64,000 nt of DNA from Candidatus Thalassospirochaeta sargassi (GCA_028532855.1 JAQQAL010000010.1:1-64000); one strand, 5' to 3'; positions 8,054 through 17,006 are shown, numbered from the stretch's first letter. Numbers and translations are program-made. Notes: generated by a model not told the origin, from the letters alone.

Positions 8054-9220
8054 TTAAGGAATCAACCCTTTTTTGTTCCAGCTGCGTTTTATGGCAATGG
8101 CATCAAAGGGGCAGGCTTCATGGCAGCAGAAGCATCTGATACATTTATCATAATCAATATTTATAGCTGTATCCGCTATTTCAAGAGCTTCGGCTGGACA
8201 AATCCTGACACATTCACCGCATTGCGTACATTTACCTGACCTGAAAACCGGTTTAGGCGAAAGACGAGTCTGCAGACTTTTAATAATCTTAGGTGTCAGA
8301 AAATCAAGAAGCTGTATTCTGCTGCCGGTGAGTTTGATTTTGTTAAACTGGTGTATTCTTGCTTCATCAAATTTCATACCGCATATCTCAGTTTCAGACG
8401 ATGATTTTAGCCATCTGCCGCTATCAAGAGCGATTCTGTTGACCGGTATCCTGTCGGGGTCATAGCCGATGAGGCGGCTGGCGGTAATATCGAGTGCTAG
8501 AAGATTAGATGAAGCCAGGATCAGACCGGATTTGATGGGAATCCCGTTAGCGGGTCCTGGACCTTCCATTGAAATAATCCCATCCATAAACGCATATACC
8601 GGGTTTAGGGTGATGTGAAGATCTACCAGCATCTGCGCAAAGTTTTTCTGTGCCGGAAACAGCATATGGTAAGGAGTTTTAGACATCCCGGGAATTAAAC
8701 CGAACTGATTTTTAATTGCTCCTGTAAAAAGCATCAGCTGATGCGTTTTAAGTTTCGGGAGGCTGATTATCATGTCAATGCGATTTACAATATCTGAAAC
8801 CATGAACTGGTTTACCATTTTCCCCTCGGGACAATTAATGATTGTTGTGCCTGAGGAAAAATCATACCATTCAATGCCCTCTTCAATGCAAACATCTCCA
8901 AGTCCGCAGATTCTGCCACTGAAACCCGGTTTCTGGAAAAGGGGTGAATCCCCTGCAATTATTTCGGCTGCTCCAAGTTCCTTCATTAGACGGATGGCTG
9001 CACGAAGGAACTCCGGGTGAGTGCTAATCGCCTTATCAGGAGGGGCATCCTGAAGTACATTAGGTTTCAGCAATACTCTTTTATTTCTGACGTCGGGAAA
9101 ATTATCTTTACCCCCGGCAACTTGAGCCTCATGGGTTAGGCTCCAGGCTTCACGCATTTTTTCAAGGATTGTATCACAGCAGTATTCCTCACATCGGAGT
9201 ACCGCGACTTTTTTGTTCAT
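8054..9220 (-). CDS. DUF362/ferredoxin protein, tandem paralogue
   Basis: 388 residues with the same architecture as its neighbour: a DUF362 core (RVLLKPNVL, SLPKLKTHQL, SMEGPGPANG) and two C-terminal Cys clusters (CTQCGECVRICP, CIRCFCCHEACP). The two copies align along their whole length by eye and differ chiefly by an insert near residue 33 here. It starts 12 bases after the stop of the upstream methyltransferase gene. It has TATAAT exactly 6 bases before the ATG and no Shine-Dalgarno. Confidence 0.85.
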   Translation of the reverse strand: MNKKVAVLRCEEYCCDTILEKMREAWSLTHEAQVAGGKDNFPDVRNKRVLLKPNVLQDAPPDKAISTHPEFLRAAIRLMKELGAAEIIAGDSPLFQKPGFSGRICGLGDVCIEEGIEWYDFSSGTTIINCPEGKMVNQFMVSDIVNRIDMIISLPKLKTHQLMLFTGAIKNQFGLIPGMSKTPYHMLFPAQKNFAQMLVDLHITLNPVYAFMDGIISMEGPGPANGIPIKSGLILASSNLLALDITASRLIGYDPDRIPVNRIALDSGRWLKSSSETEICGMKFDEARIHQFNKIKLTGSRIQLLDFLTPKIIKSLQTRLSPKPVFRSGKCTQCGECVRICPAEALEIADTAINIDYDKCIRCFCCHEACPFDAIAIKRSWNKKGLIP

Positions 9221-9232
9221 AAGAATATTATA

Positions 9233-10036
9233 TCAAAACTTTTTAAGGCGCGCCATAAATATTGGACCGTAGCCGCTGTTGCGGTCGGGAAGGATGTGCA
9301 GCCCATAATCTGTTGTTTCGGCGTTTAGGCCGGAGAGGTTTTCGGAATCAGGTGAAATAGTTTCGATGCAGACTTTATCCGAGCGTTTTTTAAGCAGCTT
9401 CGCGATGACACCGTCATTTTCAAGCGGTGAGAGAGCGCAGGTGCTGTATAGTATAGTGCCTCCGGGCTTGACGGCATCAACCGCTGCGGCAAGCATTGCG
9501 TGAGCCTGTATGGAAAGCTGTTTCGTTCTTGAAGGCGACCAACGGTTAAGGTGGGCGGGAGATTTGAGGACATGTTCTTCGGAAGAGCAGGGCGCGTCCA
9601 GCAGAACCCTGTCATAACAGTCCTTTTCATGCAGACCCCAGCGTGTTGCATCGTGGCCTGTAACGCGGATATTTTCACGAACTTCCGTGGGCAGGTGGTT
9701 TTCAATTACATCCTTCAGTCTCCGTCTGCGGTCGGATGAACGGTCGTTTGAATTAAGGCTGCCGGAGCCTTTAAGGGCCAGAGCCAGCAGCAGGGTTTTT
9801 CCACCCGGGGCTGCGCACATATCAAGGACATCATCGCCGGGGTGTACATCAAGAGTGCGGGCTGCTGCTGCAGACGCCATGTCAAGATAATAGGGTTTAA
9901 GAAGTCCATCGCTTATACTGTAGCCGTCAGCATCGGCAAGCAGCCCTGATTTCAGCGCGTCCCATCTTTCTTTATATATTTCCGAATAATAATCTTCAAA
10001 GCCCGGCTTTTGTTTCTGCTTCTTTTTCTGCGCCAT
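9233..10036 (-). CDS. RNA (cytosine-5) methyltransferase, RsmB/RsmF/NSUN family
   Basis: An SAM-dependent m5C methyltransferase of 267 residues. Motif I DMCAAPGGKT binds SAM. The two catalytic cysteines are in LLDAPCSS and YSTCALSPLEND, the family's PC and TC motifs. It lacks the N-terminal NusB-like domain of RsmB, so it is a short form, closer in layout to RsmF or NSUN4 catalytic cores. The RNA substrate (rRNA or tRNA) cannot be told. The start codon is only 19 bases from that of the divergent glycosylase. Confidence 0.85.
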   Translation of the reverse strand: MAQKKKQKQKPGFEDYYSEIYKERWDALKSGLLADADGYSISDGLLKPYYLDMASAAAARTLDVHPGDDVLDMCAAPGGKTLLLALALKGSGSLNSNDRSSDRRRRLKDVIENHLPTEVRENIRVTGHDATRWGLHEKDCYDRVLLDAPCSSEEHVLKSPAHLNRWSPSRTKQLSIQAHAMLAAAVDAVKPGGTILYSTCALSPLENDGVIAKLLKKRSDKVCIETISPDSENLSGLNAETTDYGLHILPDRNSGYGPIFMARLKKF

Positions 10037-10055
10037 AACTGATATATTTTAGCAG

Positions 10056-10556
10056 ATGAAATTGAAAAAATCTCTAGCTCCAAGAATATTTTACGACTCG
10101 AGGGTGCTCATTCTGGGCTCAATGCCCGGGGAAGAATCATTGCACCGGCAGGAGTATTACGCATACCCGCAGAATCAGTTCTGGAGGCTGACTGCCGCTG
10201 TACTTGAGGTTCCCGTGCCGGATGATGATTACACTGAGCGGCTTACGATGCTGCAGTGCGGGAGGATTGCGCTCTGGGATGTGATTGCAAGCTGCAGGCG
10301 GGAGGGCAGCCTGGATACAAACATAAGAGAAGAGAATCCAAACACTATTCCCGAATTGCTTGCGGAGTACCCGGGCATAAAGGCGGTCTTTTTTAATGGG
10401 CAGAAGGCCGGGGAAAGCTTTCGCCGAAGTTTTGGAAAGGATTTTTTTGACCAGTGTGGATTATTTTCAGCTGTACTTCCGTCATCGAGCCCGGCGAATA
10501 CCTCAGGATTTGAACGAAAGCTTGAGAGCTGGATGCTTATAAGAGAGTATCTTTAG
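10056..10556 (+). CDS. Hypoxanthine/uracil DNA glycosylase, UDG superfamily
   Basis: A 166-residue base-excision repair enzyme. It has the GSMPG motif near residue 23 (in place of the GxDPG loop), then YYAYPQNQFWRL, LWDVIASCRREGSLD, and the terminal LPSSSPAN in the place of the minor-groove-intercalating loop. This matches the hypoxanthine-DNA glycosylase (family 6-like) branch, which removes deaminated bases. The ATG directly follows TATATT plus 7 bases with no Shine-Dalgarno. It is divergent from the methyltransferase. Confidence 0.8.
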   Translation: MKLKKSLAPRIFYDSRVLILGSMPGEESLHRQEYYAYPQNQFWRLTAAVLEVPVPDDDYTERLTMLQCGRIALWDVIASCRREGSLDTNIREENPNTIPELLAEYPGIKAVFFNGQKAGESFRRSFGKDFFDQCGLFSAVLPSSSPANTSGFERKLESWMLIREYL

Positions 10557-10636
10557 AGGTTGTTGTAATGCTGGTTCAAGACCCTCATACAAGACCGCAA
10601 CAGGACTACGAGTCTCCTGATAGTCCTCCGACCAGT

Positions 10637-11635
10637 TTATATCTGGTCAGCATGAGAGGCCTCACTGAACGAATTAAGGTTGTCTTCCTTTCCGAATACA
10701 ATCAGCATATCGTTTGTTTTGAGAGTAAAATCAGCAAGCTGTGAGGTATATATCTGTCCGGCGCGCTTTACGGCCATAACACTCAGATCATAGCGATTCC
10801 TGATTTCAGCATTCCTGATGGATACTCCTATAAGGTTTGAGCCTTCGGTAATTAGAAACTCATTAATCTTGAAGTTATCCTGGTCGGAAATAAACACCCT
10901 GTCGATATAATCCATTGCGGCGGGTTTGAGAATAGACAGCGCCATCCTCGTGCCGCCGAGTCTTTCGGGGTTTATAACCTTATCCGCACCTGCCCGAATC
11001 AGCTTTGATTCGCTTTCAAGCCGCTCGGCACAGGATGTTATTCTGATACCGGGGGCCATCTCCCGGGCCGACATAATTATTAATATGTTTTCAGCGTCGC
11101 TGAGGCTTGTAATAAGACCTTCCGCCTTTTCAATACCGGCCCGCCTCAGAACATCATCCTCACAGGGGTCGGCTATAACGATGTTGAATTTTTCAATGTA
11201 AGGTTCGCATTTTGCTTCATCCGGATCAACAAGAACAAAGTCTCTTTTTTCCTCCTGGATACGATCAATAATTGTCCGACTCATAGGATTAAAACCGCAT
11301 ACTATGATGTGTTTGTTCATGCGTTTGATTTTTCTTTCCATACTTTGACTCCGTCGCAGGGGCGATATGTTGAACTCGACTATAAATCCAATTATCAGTC
11401 CCATGAAATAGGTGAACAGGATTATGCATAGAGGTACAAGCAGTATTGCAAGAATTCTTCCTTCTGTTGTTACAGGAATAAGGTCCCCAAATCCTATTGT
11501 TAATACGGTTGTTACTGTCATCCATAGGGCTTCAAAACCGTCCAGGTTTTCAAAATGCGAAAAACCAAAGACTGCACCACTGAGGAGCAGGGCCAGGATT
11601 AACAGAGGAAGAACTGTTTTAATTATTCTTATCAC
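10637..11635 (-). CDS. Two-helix potassium channel with RCK/TrkA domains
   Basis: A 332-residue Kch/MthK-like ion channel. Two transmembrane helices (about 8-27 and 60-90) flank a pore loop with selectivity filter TIGFGD; the usual TVGYG is altered at two positions, a common bacterial variant. An RCK/TrkA-N domain follows (HIIVCGFNPMSRTII, a Rossmann GxxxxS form) and then a TrkA-C domain to the end. It probably passes K+ as a tetramer gated by ligand at the RCK ring. The start is GTG. No partner gene is adjacent. Confidence 0.88.
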   Translation of the reverse strand: MIRIIKTVLPLLILALLLSGAVFGFSHFENLDGFEALWMTVTTVLTIGFGDLIPVTTEGRILAILLVPLCIILFTYFMGLIIGFIVEFNISPLRRSQSMERKIKRMNKHIIVCGFNPMSRTIIDRIQEEKRDFVLVDPDEAKCEPYIEKFNIVIADPCEDDVLRRAGIEKAEGLITSLSDAENILIIMSAREMAPGIRITSCAERLESESKLIRAGADKVINPERLGGTRMALSILKPAAMDYIDRVFISDQDNFKINEFLITEGSNLIGVSIRNAEIRNRYDLSVMAVKRAGQIYTSQLADFTLKTNDMLIVFGKEDNLNSFSEASHADQI

Positions 11636-11661
11636 CTCATTATACTATGTTATTATTAAAT

Positions 11662-11724
11662 ATGAGTAAACAATTTAAGGTTATATTTCTTATCGGGCGG
11701 CTCTGTGCTGGTAAAGAGGCTTGA
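11662..11724 (+). pseudogene. Short ORF resembling the start of a P-loop kinase
   Basis: ATG 11662 encodes 20 residues, then TGA. The sequence (MSKQFKVIFLIGRLCAGKEA) looks like the N-terminus of an adenylate-kinase-type enzyme, hydrophobic strand followed by a near Walker A (GRLCAGKE, compare GRPGAGKG). No continuation is visible in any frame. It is read as a remnant and may equally be chance. Confidence 0.35.
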
Positions 11725-11773
11725 AGAGGTTTTATGCAGATTGATTAAATAGGAATAAATTGTCTTTAATAAT

Positions 11774-11806
11774 AATCGACCTCCCGTTTTACCGGGAGGT
11801 CGATTT
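11774..11806 (-). terminator. Terminator of the Gld-like ABC operon
   Basis: A perfect 13-bp stem (AATCGACCTCCCG with its complement) and 6-base loop, followed on the minus strand by an ATTATTATTAAAG tract. It lies 22 bases past the DUF4340 stop codon. The downstream tract is T-rich rather than an unbroken T-run. Confidence 0.75.
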
Positions 11807-11828
11807 GAAACTGTTAAAAACCTGATAA

Positions 11829-12722
11829 TCACTTTTCAGCAAATTCGACTCCAAATACTCCGAGAAGTTTTTCTGTCGCATAAGGAGTCATCTGTACCAT
11901 GTAACCGTTCTGTGAGCAGCGGGCAGGATAGATTTCATCATCGGTTTCAGCCCATATCTCAAGATTTACAATTCCATCTTCGGTGAGAATGTCTATTATC
12001 CATTCGGGGCTGTCTGCTGGGGCTTCATATATGAAATCCTTGCAGCGAAGCGGGTCAAGCATGTTAACTGCCGCCTTAACGGCTGCGTCATCAGGTTCTC
12101 CGGTTATGCTTCTCCATACGCCATCTGCATCTTTGAAAATTGCCTGCATAGGTGCCGAACCACCCCTGAGTGTCATTTTGAGGGTTGTGTTCCTGTCTAT
12201 CTGAACGAAACGCTTGTCACGCATTGAGTTTCTGTCCTTCACCCTGGACGGTAGATTCCCGCGAACGGAATAAATGTTTTCGTCGCCGGGAAACATAATA
12301 TAGGTATAAATACCGTTATTCGAAACCTTGCCTACATATATTTCACGTACGAGTGTATCGCCGTTGAATGCTTTCACCAGTACCCGCTGCTCCTCATCCA
12401 GCGCGTATATGCCGGGATTTCCGGATGTAGATATCAGGTCGACAAGTTTAAGCTCAGCGAGGGCCTTCGAGATTGCCGTAAGGTTGCTGTTTTCCGCGTG
12501 CCAGCCCTCAGGTTGAATAAACCACTGATCATCTGATTTTGAGAACTCTAGTGACATCGGCCCATCAATTGTTATTCTGCTGATGAGTTCCTGCTCAACA
12601 TCCGTCGTTTCGGGAAGAACATAGTTGATATTGCCTGCGCTTCTAAAAATTATATAAAGCAGAAGCAGGGCGGCAATCACCGCAAGAATCATGTATTCAG
12701 TATATTTTTTCAATTTATTCAT
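11829..12722 (-). CDS. DUF4340 membrane-anchored protein of the Gld-like operon
   Basis: A 297-residue protein with one N-terminal membrane anchor (about 12-30) and a large extracytoplasmic part rich in beta-strand-like segments, matching DUF4340. I place the start at ATG 12722, which overlaps the upstream gene's stop and begins right at the anchor (MNKLKKYTEY); the frame is open 84 bases further upstream only because it runs inside the preceding gene. DUF4340 genes commonly follow GldG-like genes, so it is likely a fourth component of the same complex. Its molecular role is unknown. Confidence 0.82.
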   Translation of the reverse strand: MNKLKKYTEYMILAVIAALLLLYIIFRSAGNINYVLPETTDVEQELISRITIDGPMSLEFSKSDDQWFIQPEGWHAENSNLTAISKALAELKLVDLISTSGNPGIYALDEEQRVLVKAFNGDTLVREIYVGKVSNNGIYTYIMFPGDENIYSVRGNLPSRVKDRNSMRDKRFVQIDRNTTLKMTLRGGSAPMQAIFKDADGVWRSITGEPDDAAVKAAVNMLDPLRCKDFIYEAPADSPEWIIDILTEDGIVNLEIWAETDDEIYPARCSQNGYMVQMTPYATEKLLGVFGVEFAEK

Positions 12723-14853
12723 CTTCAGCCTCCTGGAACATTGCCGCAATTTTACGCTTGCGACGGCTCCATCCAAGCCACACGAGTAATCCTGCAACAA
12801 TGACAAAAACAGGAATTATTACCATATTGAATGTTCTGATAAAGGTTTTCATTCCAGGCTCGGTATCATTGAGCGGACTGTAGTTCAGCCCCTTCTTTCT
12901 CATCAGGGCGAAATCTCCGTTGCCGTTCATTTCATCAAGTATATTGAGGATCATAATTGAGTTGGTCGCTGTTCCGCTCTGATCTACGAGGTTGTCCGAT
13001 ATGGCAAGCGAAGAGCCGAATACGAAAAGTCGACCTGAATCGGTGGCCTTGGTCATATTCTCAGTTTTTGACAGCCTGTCCATCTTTATCTGATATTCTT
13101 CACTGAGAGCTTCTCCTTCACCTTCCGCCGGAGCCGGTTTATCAGGAACTCCTTTGTCCGCAAAATATGAGGTAAAATTTCCTTCGAGTACAACTGCCAG
13201 CGGATAGTTTCCTCCGTCTTCATATGAGCCCGGGGGCATTATCATCATCGGGTTGTAAAGATTAATCTGCTGCGTATCTTCAACAAGCCAGGATTCGTCA
13301 GATGAGGAAAAAAGCACCTCAGCTGTTCGGCCTTCGGGCAGATTTTCGTTTATTTCAATCGGTGAACTGTTGAGCATAATCAGTCCTTTTATACCATCAA
13401 GATACGGCAGATTACTGTTGATATTGTCAGCTGCAATCTGCGGAGCGAAATAGATGGGCATGTCAATTATACCGCTCTCACCCTGCTGCTGCTGGTGAAA
13501 GCAGTTTTCGTCCATTACATATGACTGCCCAACTTTAGCTCCGTAGTGTTCAAGCAGTTTTTCAAGGCCCGTGTTGCGCGGGATGTAAATAGGCTGTTGC
13601 TGCTGCATTTGTCCCTGCTGCTGGGGGATGTATTCCATGAAGCCGTCCATAAAAACAGCAACATCGCCACCGTTCATAAGGAATTGGTCTATCTGGTAGA
13701 GATCCCATTCTGAATACGGCTGAAAAGGCTGAGGTCTCGCAATAATCATTGAGCCCGCATCGTCAGGAATAAGGTCGGTGCTGAGAGCGACAGGTTCAAG
13801 GCTGTAGCGGCTTGACGCGAGTGTCAAGAAGGACGCCACAGACGGTTCTCCGTACTGCTGCTGGCTGTTCCCGTAAAGCTGAATTGTGCCGTGATCAGAC
13901 AGCCACGCAACCTTATTGCCTACGCCTATCAGCCTTTCGACAACACCGTTAAGCTGGTCTTCGATAGCTGCGGGATCCTGAATGGTATATCCGCCGAAAA
14001 GCCCGCGGTTCAATACGTCAAACGAGGTGGAGTTCCCTCCGTATTCCATTACAGCGCTGCCGTATAATTCAATGATGGATCCGTCTGCATCCTGCAGCTG
14101 TAGCGGTGCAAACCCGTATTTTTCATAATCAGGTGCGCCTGAGGTATCAGGATCTATCCATTCATAGCTTATTCGGTTGTAATTGACTTTATTTAGTGAA
14201 TCAACCACATCCTGGAGCTGATCGGAATATGCTGCCAGTTCAGGTGACATTTCTATGAGTGATGAAGACAGGTAAAGCTTCATACTTATATCTTCATCAA
14301 GAGCAAGCAGGCGACTTGTTTTTTCCTGCATTTTCATCACAGTAGACGTAAGCACATATTCGATGTTTTCATTCGGATTGATCACAGGAATTGTTTCAAT
14401 CATATCAGCGTGAATGAAGGCTATGCCCATATATGCGGAGGTTAGATTAATTTCTGATTGATCAACCTGCTGAATCTGAATCGGGTTAATTCCGTAGCTT
14501 TTTGCTTCGTCCTCAATCTCACTTGAAGCTCCGGCGTTGTCCTCATCAAGGTTGGTGATTGGGTATATGTCGTAGTTGAAATTTCTGTTGCCAGATAGGG
14601 CATATTCTCCTAAAATATCCTGAAGGTTTTGTTCAAGATTATTATAAGGTGACGGCAGGTTTTCAGTTATGTAAACCTTTATTGTCAGTGGTTCTTCAAG
14701 CTCGCTTACCATTCTCCTGCTTATGTCAGTAAGCGAGTAAGTTCCGTTTTCAGTGAGATCAATACGGAAAAAAGCGGTCTGCATTGCAATATTAAGCAGC
14801 ACGATTACGAGCGCGTAGAGCGCGAATCTGATTATTTCTGTTTTCCTTTTCAT
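12715..14853 (-). CDS. GldG-like ABC transporter auxiliary protein
   Basis: 712 residues: an N-terminal membrane helix (about 9-28), a long extracytoplasmic region of the ABC_transp_aux type (PF09822, COG3225), and a C-terminal helix (about 680-702) followed by a basic tail RRKRK. A glutamine-rich patch (QQQGQMQQQQ) lies near residue 414. In Bacteroidetes the relative GldG works with GldA and GldF in gliding. In non-gliding bacteria the set is widespread with unknown cargo. It starts 6 bases after the permease gene and overlaps the DUF4340 gene. Confidence 0.85.
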   Translation of the reverse strand: MKRKTEIIRFALYALVIVLLNIAMQTAFFRIDLTENGTYSLTDISRRMVSELEEPLTIKVYITENLPSPYNNLEQNLQDILGEYALSGNRNFNYDIYPITNLDEDNAGASSEIEDEAKSYGINPIQIQQVDQSEINLTSAYMGIAFIHADMIETIPVINPNENIEYVLTSTVMKMQEKTSRLLALDEDISMKLYLSSSLIEMSPELAAYSDQLQDVVDSLNKVNYNRISYEWIDPDTSGAPDYEKYGFAPLQLQDADGSIIELYGSAVMEYGGNSTSFDVLNRGLFGGYTIQDPAAIEDQLNGVVERLIGVGNKVAWLSDHGTIQLYGNSQQQYGEPSVASFLTLASSRYSLEPVALSTDLIPDDAGSMIIARPQPFQPYSEWDLYQIDQFLMNGGDVAVFMDGFMEYIPQQQGQMQQQQPIYIPRNTGLEKLLEHYGAKVGQSYVMDENCFHQQQQGESGIIDMPIYFAPQIAADNINSNLPYLDGIKGLIMLNSSPIEINENLPEGRTAEVLFSSSDESWLVEDTQQINLYNPMMIMPPGSYEDGGNYPLAVVLEGNFTSYFADKGVPDKPAPAEGEGEALSEEYQIKMDRLSKTENMTKATDSGRLFVFGSSLAISDNLVDQSGTATNSIMILNILDEMNGNGDFALMRKKGLNYSPLNDTEPGMKTFIRTFNMVIIPVFVIVAGLLVWLGWSRRKRKIAAMFQEAEDE

Positions 14854-14859
14854 ATGTTC

Positions 14860-15570
14860 CTACTTTTTCTCCTGGTTCAACAGCCATGAGCCGTAGAGTG
14901 CAAGGAAGATGACTGATGCAAAATAAACCAAATCACGGGAGTCAATAATTCCCCGGGAAATGTTGGTGAAATGATAGCCCGTTCCCAGCGAGGCAAGCAG
15001 ATTGCCCAGTGCCGGAGGAAGCATCCAGGTAAGTTGATTGATAAGCGACAGCATCACGCATATTGCTGCACTTATAATGAAGGCTACAATCTGATTGCGT
15101 GTAAGCGATGATGCAAAAATCCCTATGGCGCTGTAGGCTCCGGCAAGCAGAACGGCTCCGATATAGCCGCCGAATACAGGCCCCCAGTCAAGCTCGCCTA
15201 CCGTCCCGACGCTGACGGCGTAGGCAAGAGTAGGTACTATCATTATAAGTATAAAAAGCAGCGAGGCCAGAAACTTGCCGCCGACAATATCAGCCATCGT
15301 AAGCGGTTGGGTTTTCAGCATTTCAAAAGATCCCGTGCTGTATTCCTCACTGAAGAGCCTCATTGTTATGGCAGGGATTGTAAATGAGAAGAGAATCGGC
15401 ATCATGCTGAAGAAGCTTCTCATATCAGCCCGGCCTGCGAGAAAGAAGGTCGAGAAGAAAAACCAGCCTGTAAGAGCCAGGTAGATTGTCATTACAATAT
15501 AGGCGACCGGTGACACAAAGAATGCCCGCAGTTCACGTTTGGTAATAGTTCCGAGTGCACGTGCTTTCAT
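14860..15570 (-). CDS. GldF-like ABC-2 permease
   Basis: A 236-residue ABC-2 type membrane subunit with six hydrophobic segments. The pattern TKRELRAFFVSPVAYIV and then MRLFSEEYSTGSFEMLKTQPLT is characteristic of this permease group. It shares its boundary base with the ATPase gene (start at 15570, the last base of the ATPase stop), so translation is coupled. Confidence 0.88.
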   Translation of the reverse strand: MKARALGTITKRELRAFFVSPVAYIVMTIYLALTGWFFFSTFFLAGRADMRSFFSMMPILFSFTIPAITMRLFSEEYSTGSFEMLKTQPLTMADIVGGKFLASLLFILIMIVPTLAYAVSVGTVGELDWGPVFGGYIGAVLLAGAYSAIGIFASSLTRNQIVAFIISAAICVMLSLINQLTWMLPPALGNLLASLGTGYHFTNISRGIIDSRDLVYFASVIFLALYGSWLLNQEKK

Positions 15571-16493
15571 TATTCTCCCTCCCTCGTGATTACGCGGAAG
15601 ATGTTTTCAAGACTCTGCTTTTTCTGAACCATTTCAAGCAGAATCCAGTCGGTATCTTTAAGTTTCAGATAGATTTCTTTTCGGATGTCATTTTTGCAGT
15701 TTATAACTGCCTTAAGCCCGTCGCCGTTTTGAAAGATATCATCTAAAGAAACATCGTCGAAAGCTCCGAAAAATGATTCCGCATCTTTTTCAGATGGACC
15801 CTCAATAAGTAGTTCAAGGCTGCGTCCGCCCTCTTCGGCGTTCTTAAGCATTTCTGTTGAGCCGTCGGCGGCAACTGAACCCTTGTTGATGATAACAACC
15901 CGGCTGCATGCTGCTTCGGCTTCGCTCAGGATGTGGGTAGAAAAAATTACTGTTTTTTCTTTTCCAATTTCCCTGATGATCGATCTGATTTCAACAATCT
16001 GGTTAGGATCAAGCCCCGATGTCGGTTCATCAAGGACCAGAATCTCCGGGTCAGCCATAAGCGCCTGAGCAAGTCCCACTCGCTGTTTGTAGCCCTTTGA
16101 TAGGTTGCGTACAGGGCGGTGCATCACGTTTGTGATGCCACAGAGCTCTGATAGCTCAATTATCCTATCGGCTTTTTGGCGAATTCCGCGAATATCGGCT
16201 ATATAGTTAAGATAATCGTATACCAGCATTTCGCTGTAAAGGGGTGCTGATTCCGGAAGGTATCCAATCATTTTTTTTACTTCGGTAGGGTGCTCTGTTA
16301 CATCGAGCCCTTTAACTCTTATGCTTCCTGAACTCGGTGGTATAAAGCCGGTCAGAATCCTGAGTGTGGTACTTTTCCCGGCGCCGTTGGGGCCTAAAAG
16401 CCCAATTACCTGACCGCGCGGAATTTCCACATTAATACCGTCAAGGGCACGGGTATCGCCATAATCCTTGACGAGATTTTCAATACTTATCAT
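15570..16493 (-). CDS. GldA-like ABC-2 ATPase
   Basis: The ATP-binding subunit, 307 residues. Walker A is GPNGAGKST, the signature is the degenerate LSKGYKQRVG common in ABC-2 exporters, Walker B is ILVLDEPTSGLD, and the switch is FSTHIL. The C-terminal 90 residues form a DUF4162-like tail. I choose ATG 16493 (MISIENLVKDYG) because a GAGG Shine-Dalgarno precedes it and the upstream in-frame extension to 16562 is Lys/Asn-rich and not homologous-looking. It is first gene of the four-gene operon. Confidence 0.9.
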   Translation of the reverse strand: MISIENLVKDYGDTRALDGINVEIPRGQVIGLLGPNGAGKSTTLRILTGFIPPSSGSIRVKGLDVTEHPTEVKKMIGYLPESAPLYSEMLVYDYLNYIADIRGIRQKADRIIELSELCGITNVMHRPVRNLSKGYKQRVGLAQALMADPEILVLDEPTSGLDPNQIVEIRSIIREIGKEKTVIFSTHILSEAEAACSRVVIINKGSVAADGSTEMLKNAEEGGRSLELLIEGPSEKDAESFFGAFDDVSLDDIFQNGDGLKAVINCKNDIRKEIYLKLKDTDWILLEMVQKKQSLENIFRVITREGE

Positions 16494-16533
16494 TCTCAGC
16501 CTCGTAAATGTGTGGTAATTTTTATTTTTAAAA

Positions 16534-16562
16534 AATTTACTTCTGTTTGGTTTTTTAATCAA
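16534..16562 (-). promoter_or_regulatory. Probable promoter of the Gld-like operon
   Basis: Minus strand: TTGATT, 17-base spacer, TAAATT, about 40 bases before the ATPase ATG. It is set in an A/T-rich tract, so chance matches are possible. Confidence 0.4.
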
Positions 16563-16647
16563 GGGAAAAATGTAAAATCTAAGCAGCTTGTTGAATCTTA
16601 ATATTTATAAGATTGACCGATAAAGTCCCTTAAAGTCCTTTATAGTG

Positions 16648-16676
16648 TTGACTAAAGGGTTCTAGACCACTATAGT
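16648..16676 (+). promoter_or_regulatory. Strong sigma-70 promoter abutting a start codon
   Basis: TTGACT, exact 17-base spacer, TATAGT, then 6 bases to ATG 16683, placing +1 on the A of the ATG. The -10 is embedded in a perfect 10-bp palindrome (CACTATAGTG, 16668-16677), and TATAGTG recurs at 16641, which suggests an operator. Confidence 0.7.
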
Positions 16677-16682
16677 GACACT

Positions 16683-17006
16683 ATGAAAAGATTTGTTTAC
16701 CAATTCTTACTCATTATCGTTTTCCTCTGTACACAGGAATCATTGGTTTATTCTGAAGAATCGGATTTTTATAATTCAAAAACAGTGTCACATACGGTCT
16801 TTTCTTATCAGGACCTGTCTCAGGATAATTCTGTGCAATCGGAAGAGGATGCGGATGAAGAATCGAACATTGATTTACATTTTACGTTAAATCCGCTCAA
16901 TAAAACTAATCAAAAAATTTTGACACGGTTTAAAATAAGAAATGAGTATATAAATTATTTACAGCTTGCTGCAGAAATCTCACCAAGGGCCCCACCCATC
17001 CATTAA
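16683..17006 (+). CDS. Small exported protein of unknown function
   Basis: 107 residues with a cleavable signal peptide (about 1-24, hydrophobic core FLLIIVFLC, cleavage near VYS-EE). The mature part is acidic, then basic near its end. I recognise no domain. The upstream promoter leaves no room for a 5' leader. Base composition is AT-rich, like the next three genes, which suggests an accessory stretch. Confidence 0.6.
   Translation: MKRFVYQFLLIIVFLCTQESLVYSEESDFYNSKTVSHTVFSYQDLSQDNSVQSEEDADEESNIDLHFTLNPLNKTNQKILTRFKIRNEYINYLQLAAEISPRAPPIH

Noticed and set aside
10568-10744. 58-codon frame after the glycosylase gene
   Set aside because: Mostly antisense to the K+ channel gene and Pro/Gln/Ser-rich; no Shine-Dalgarno.
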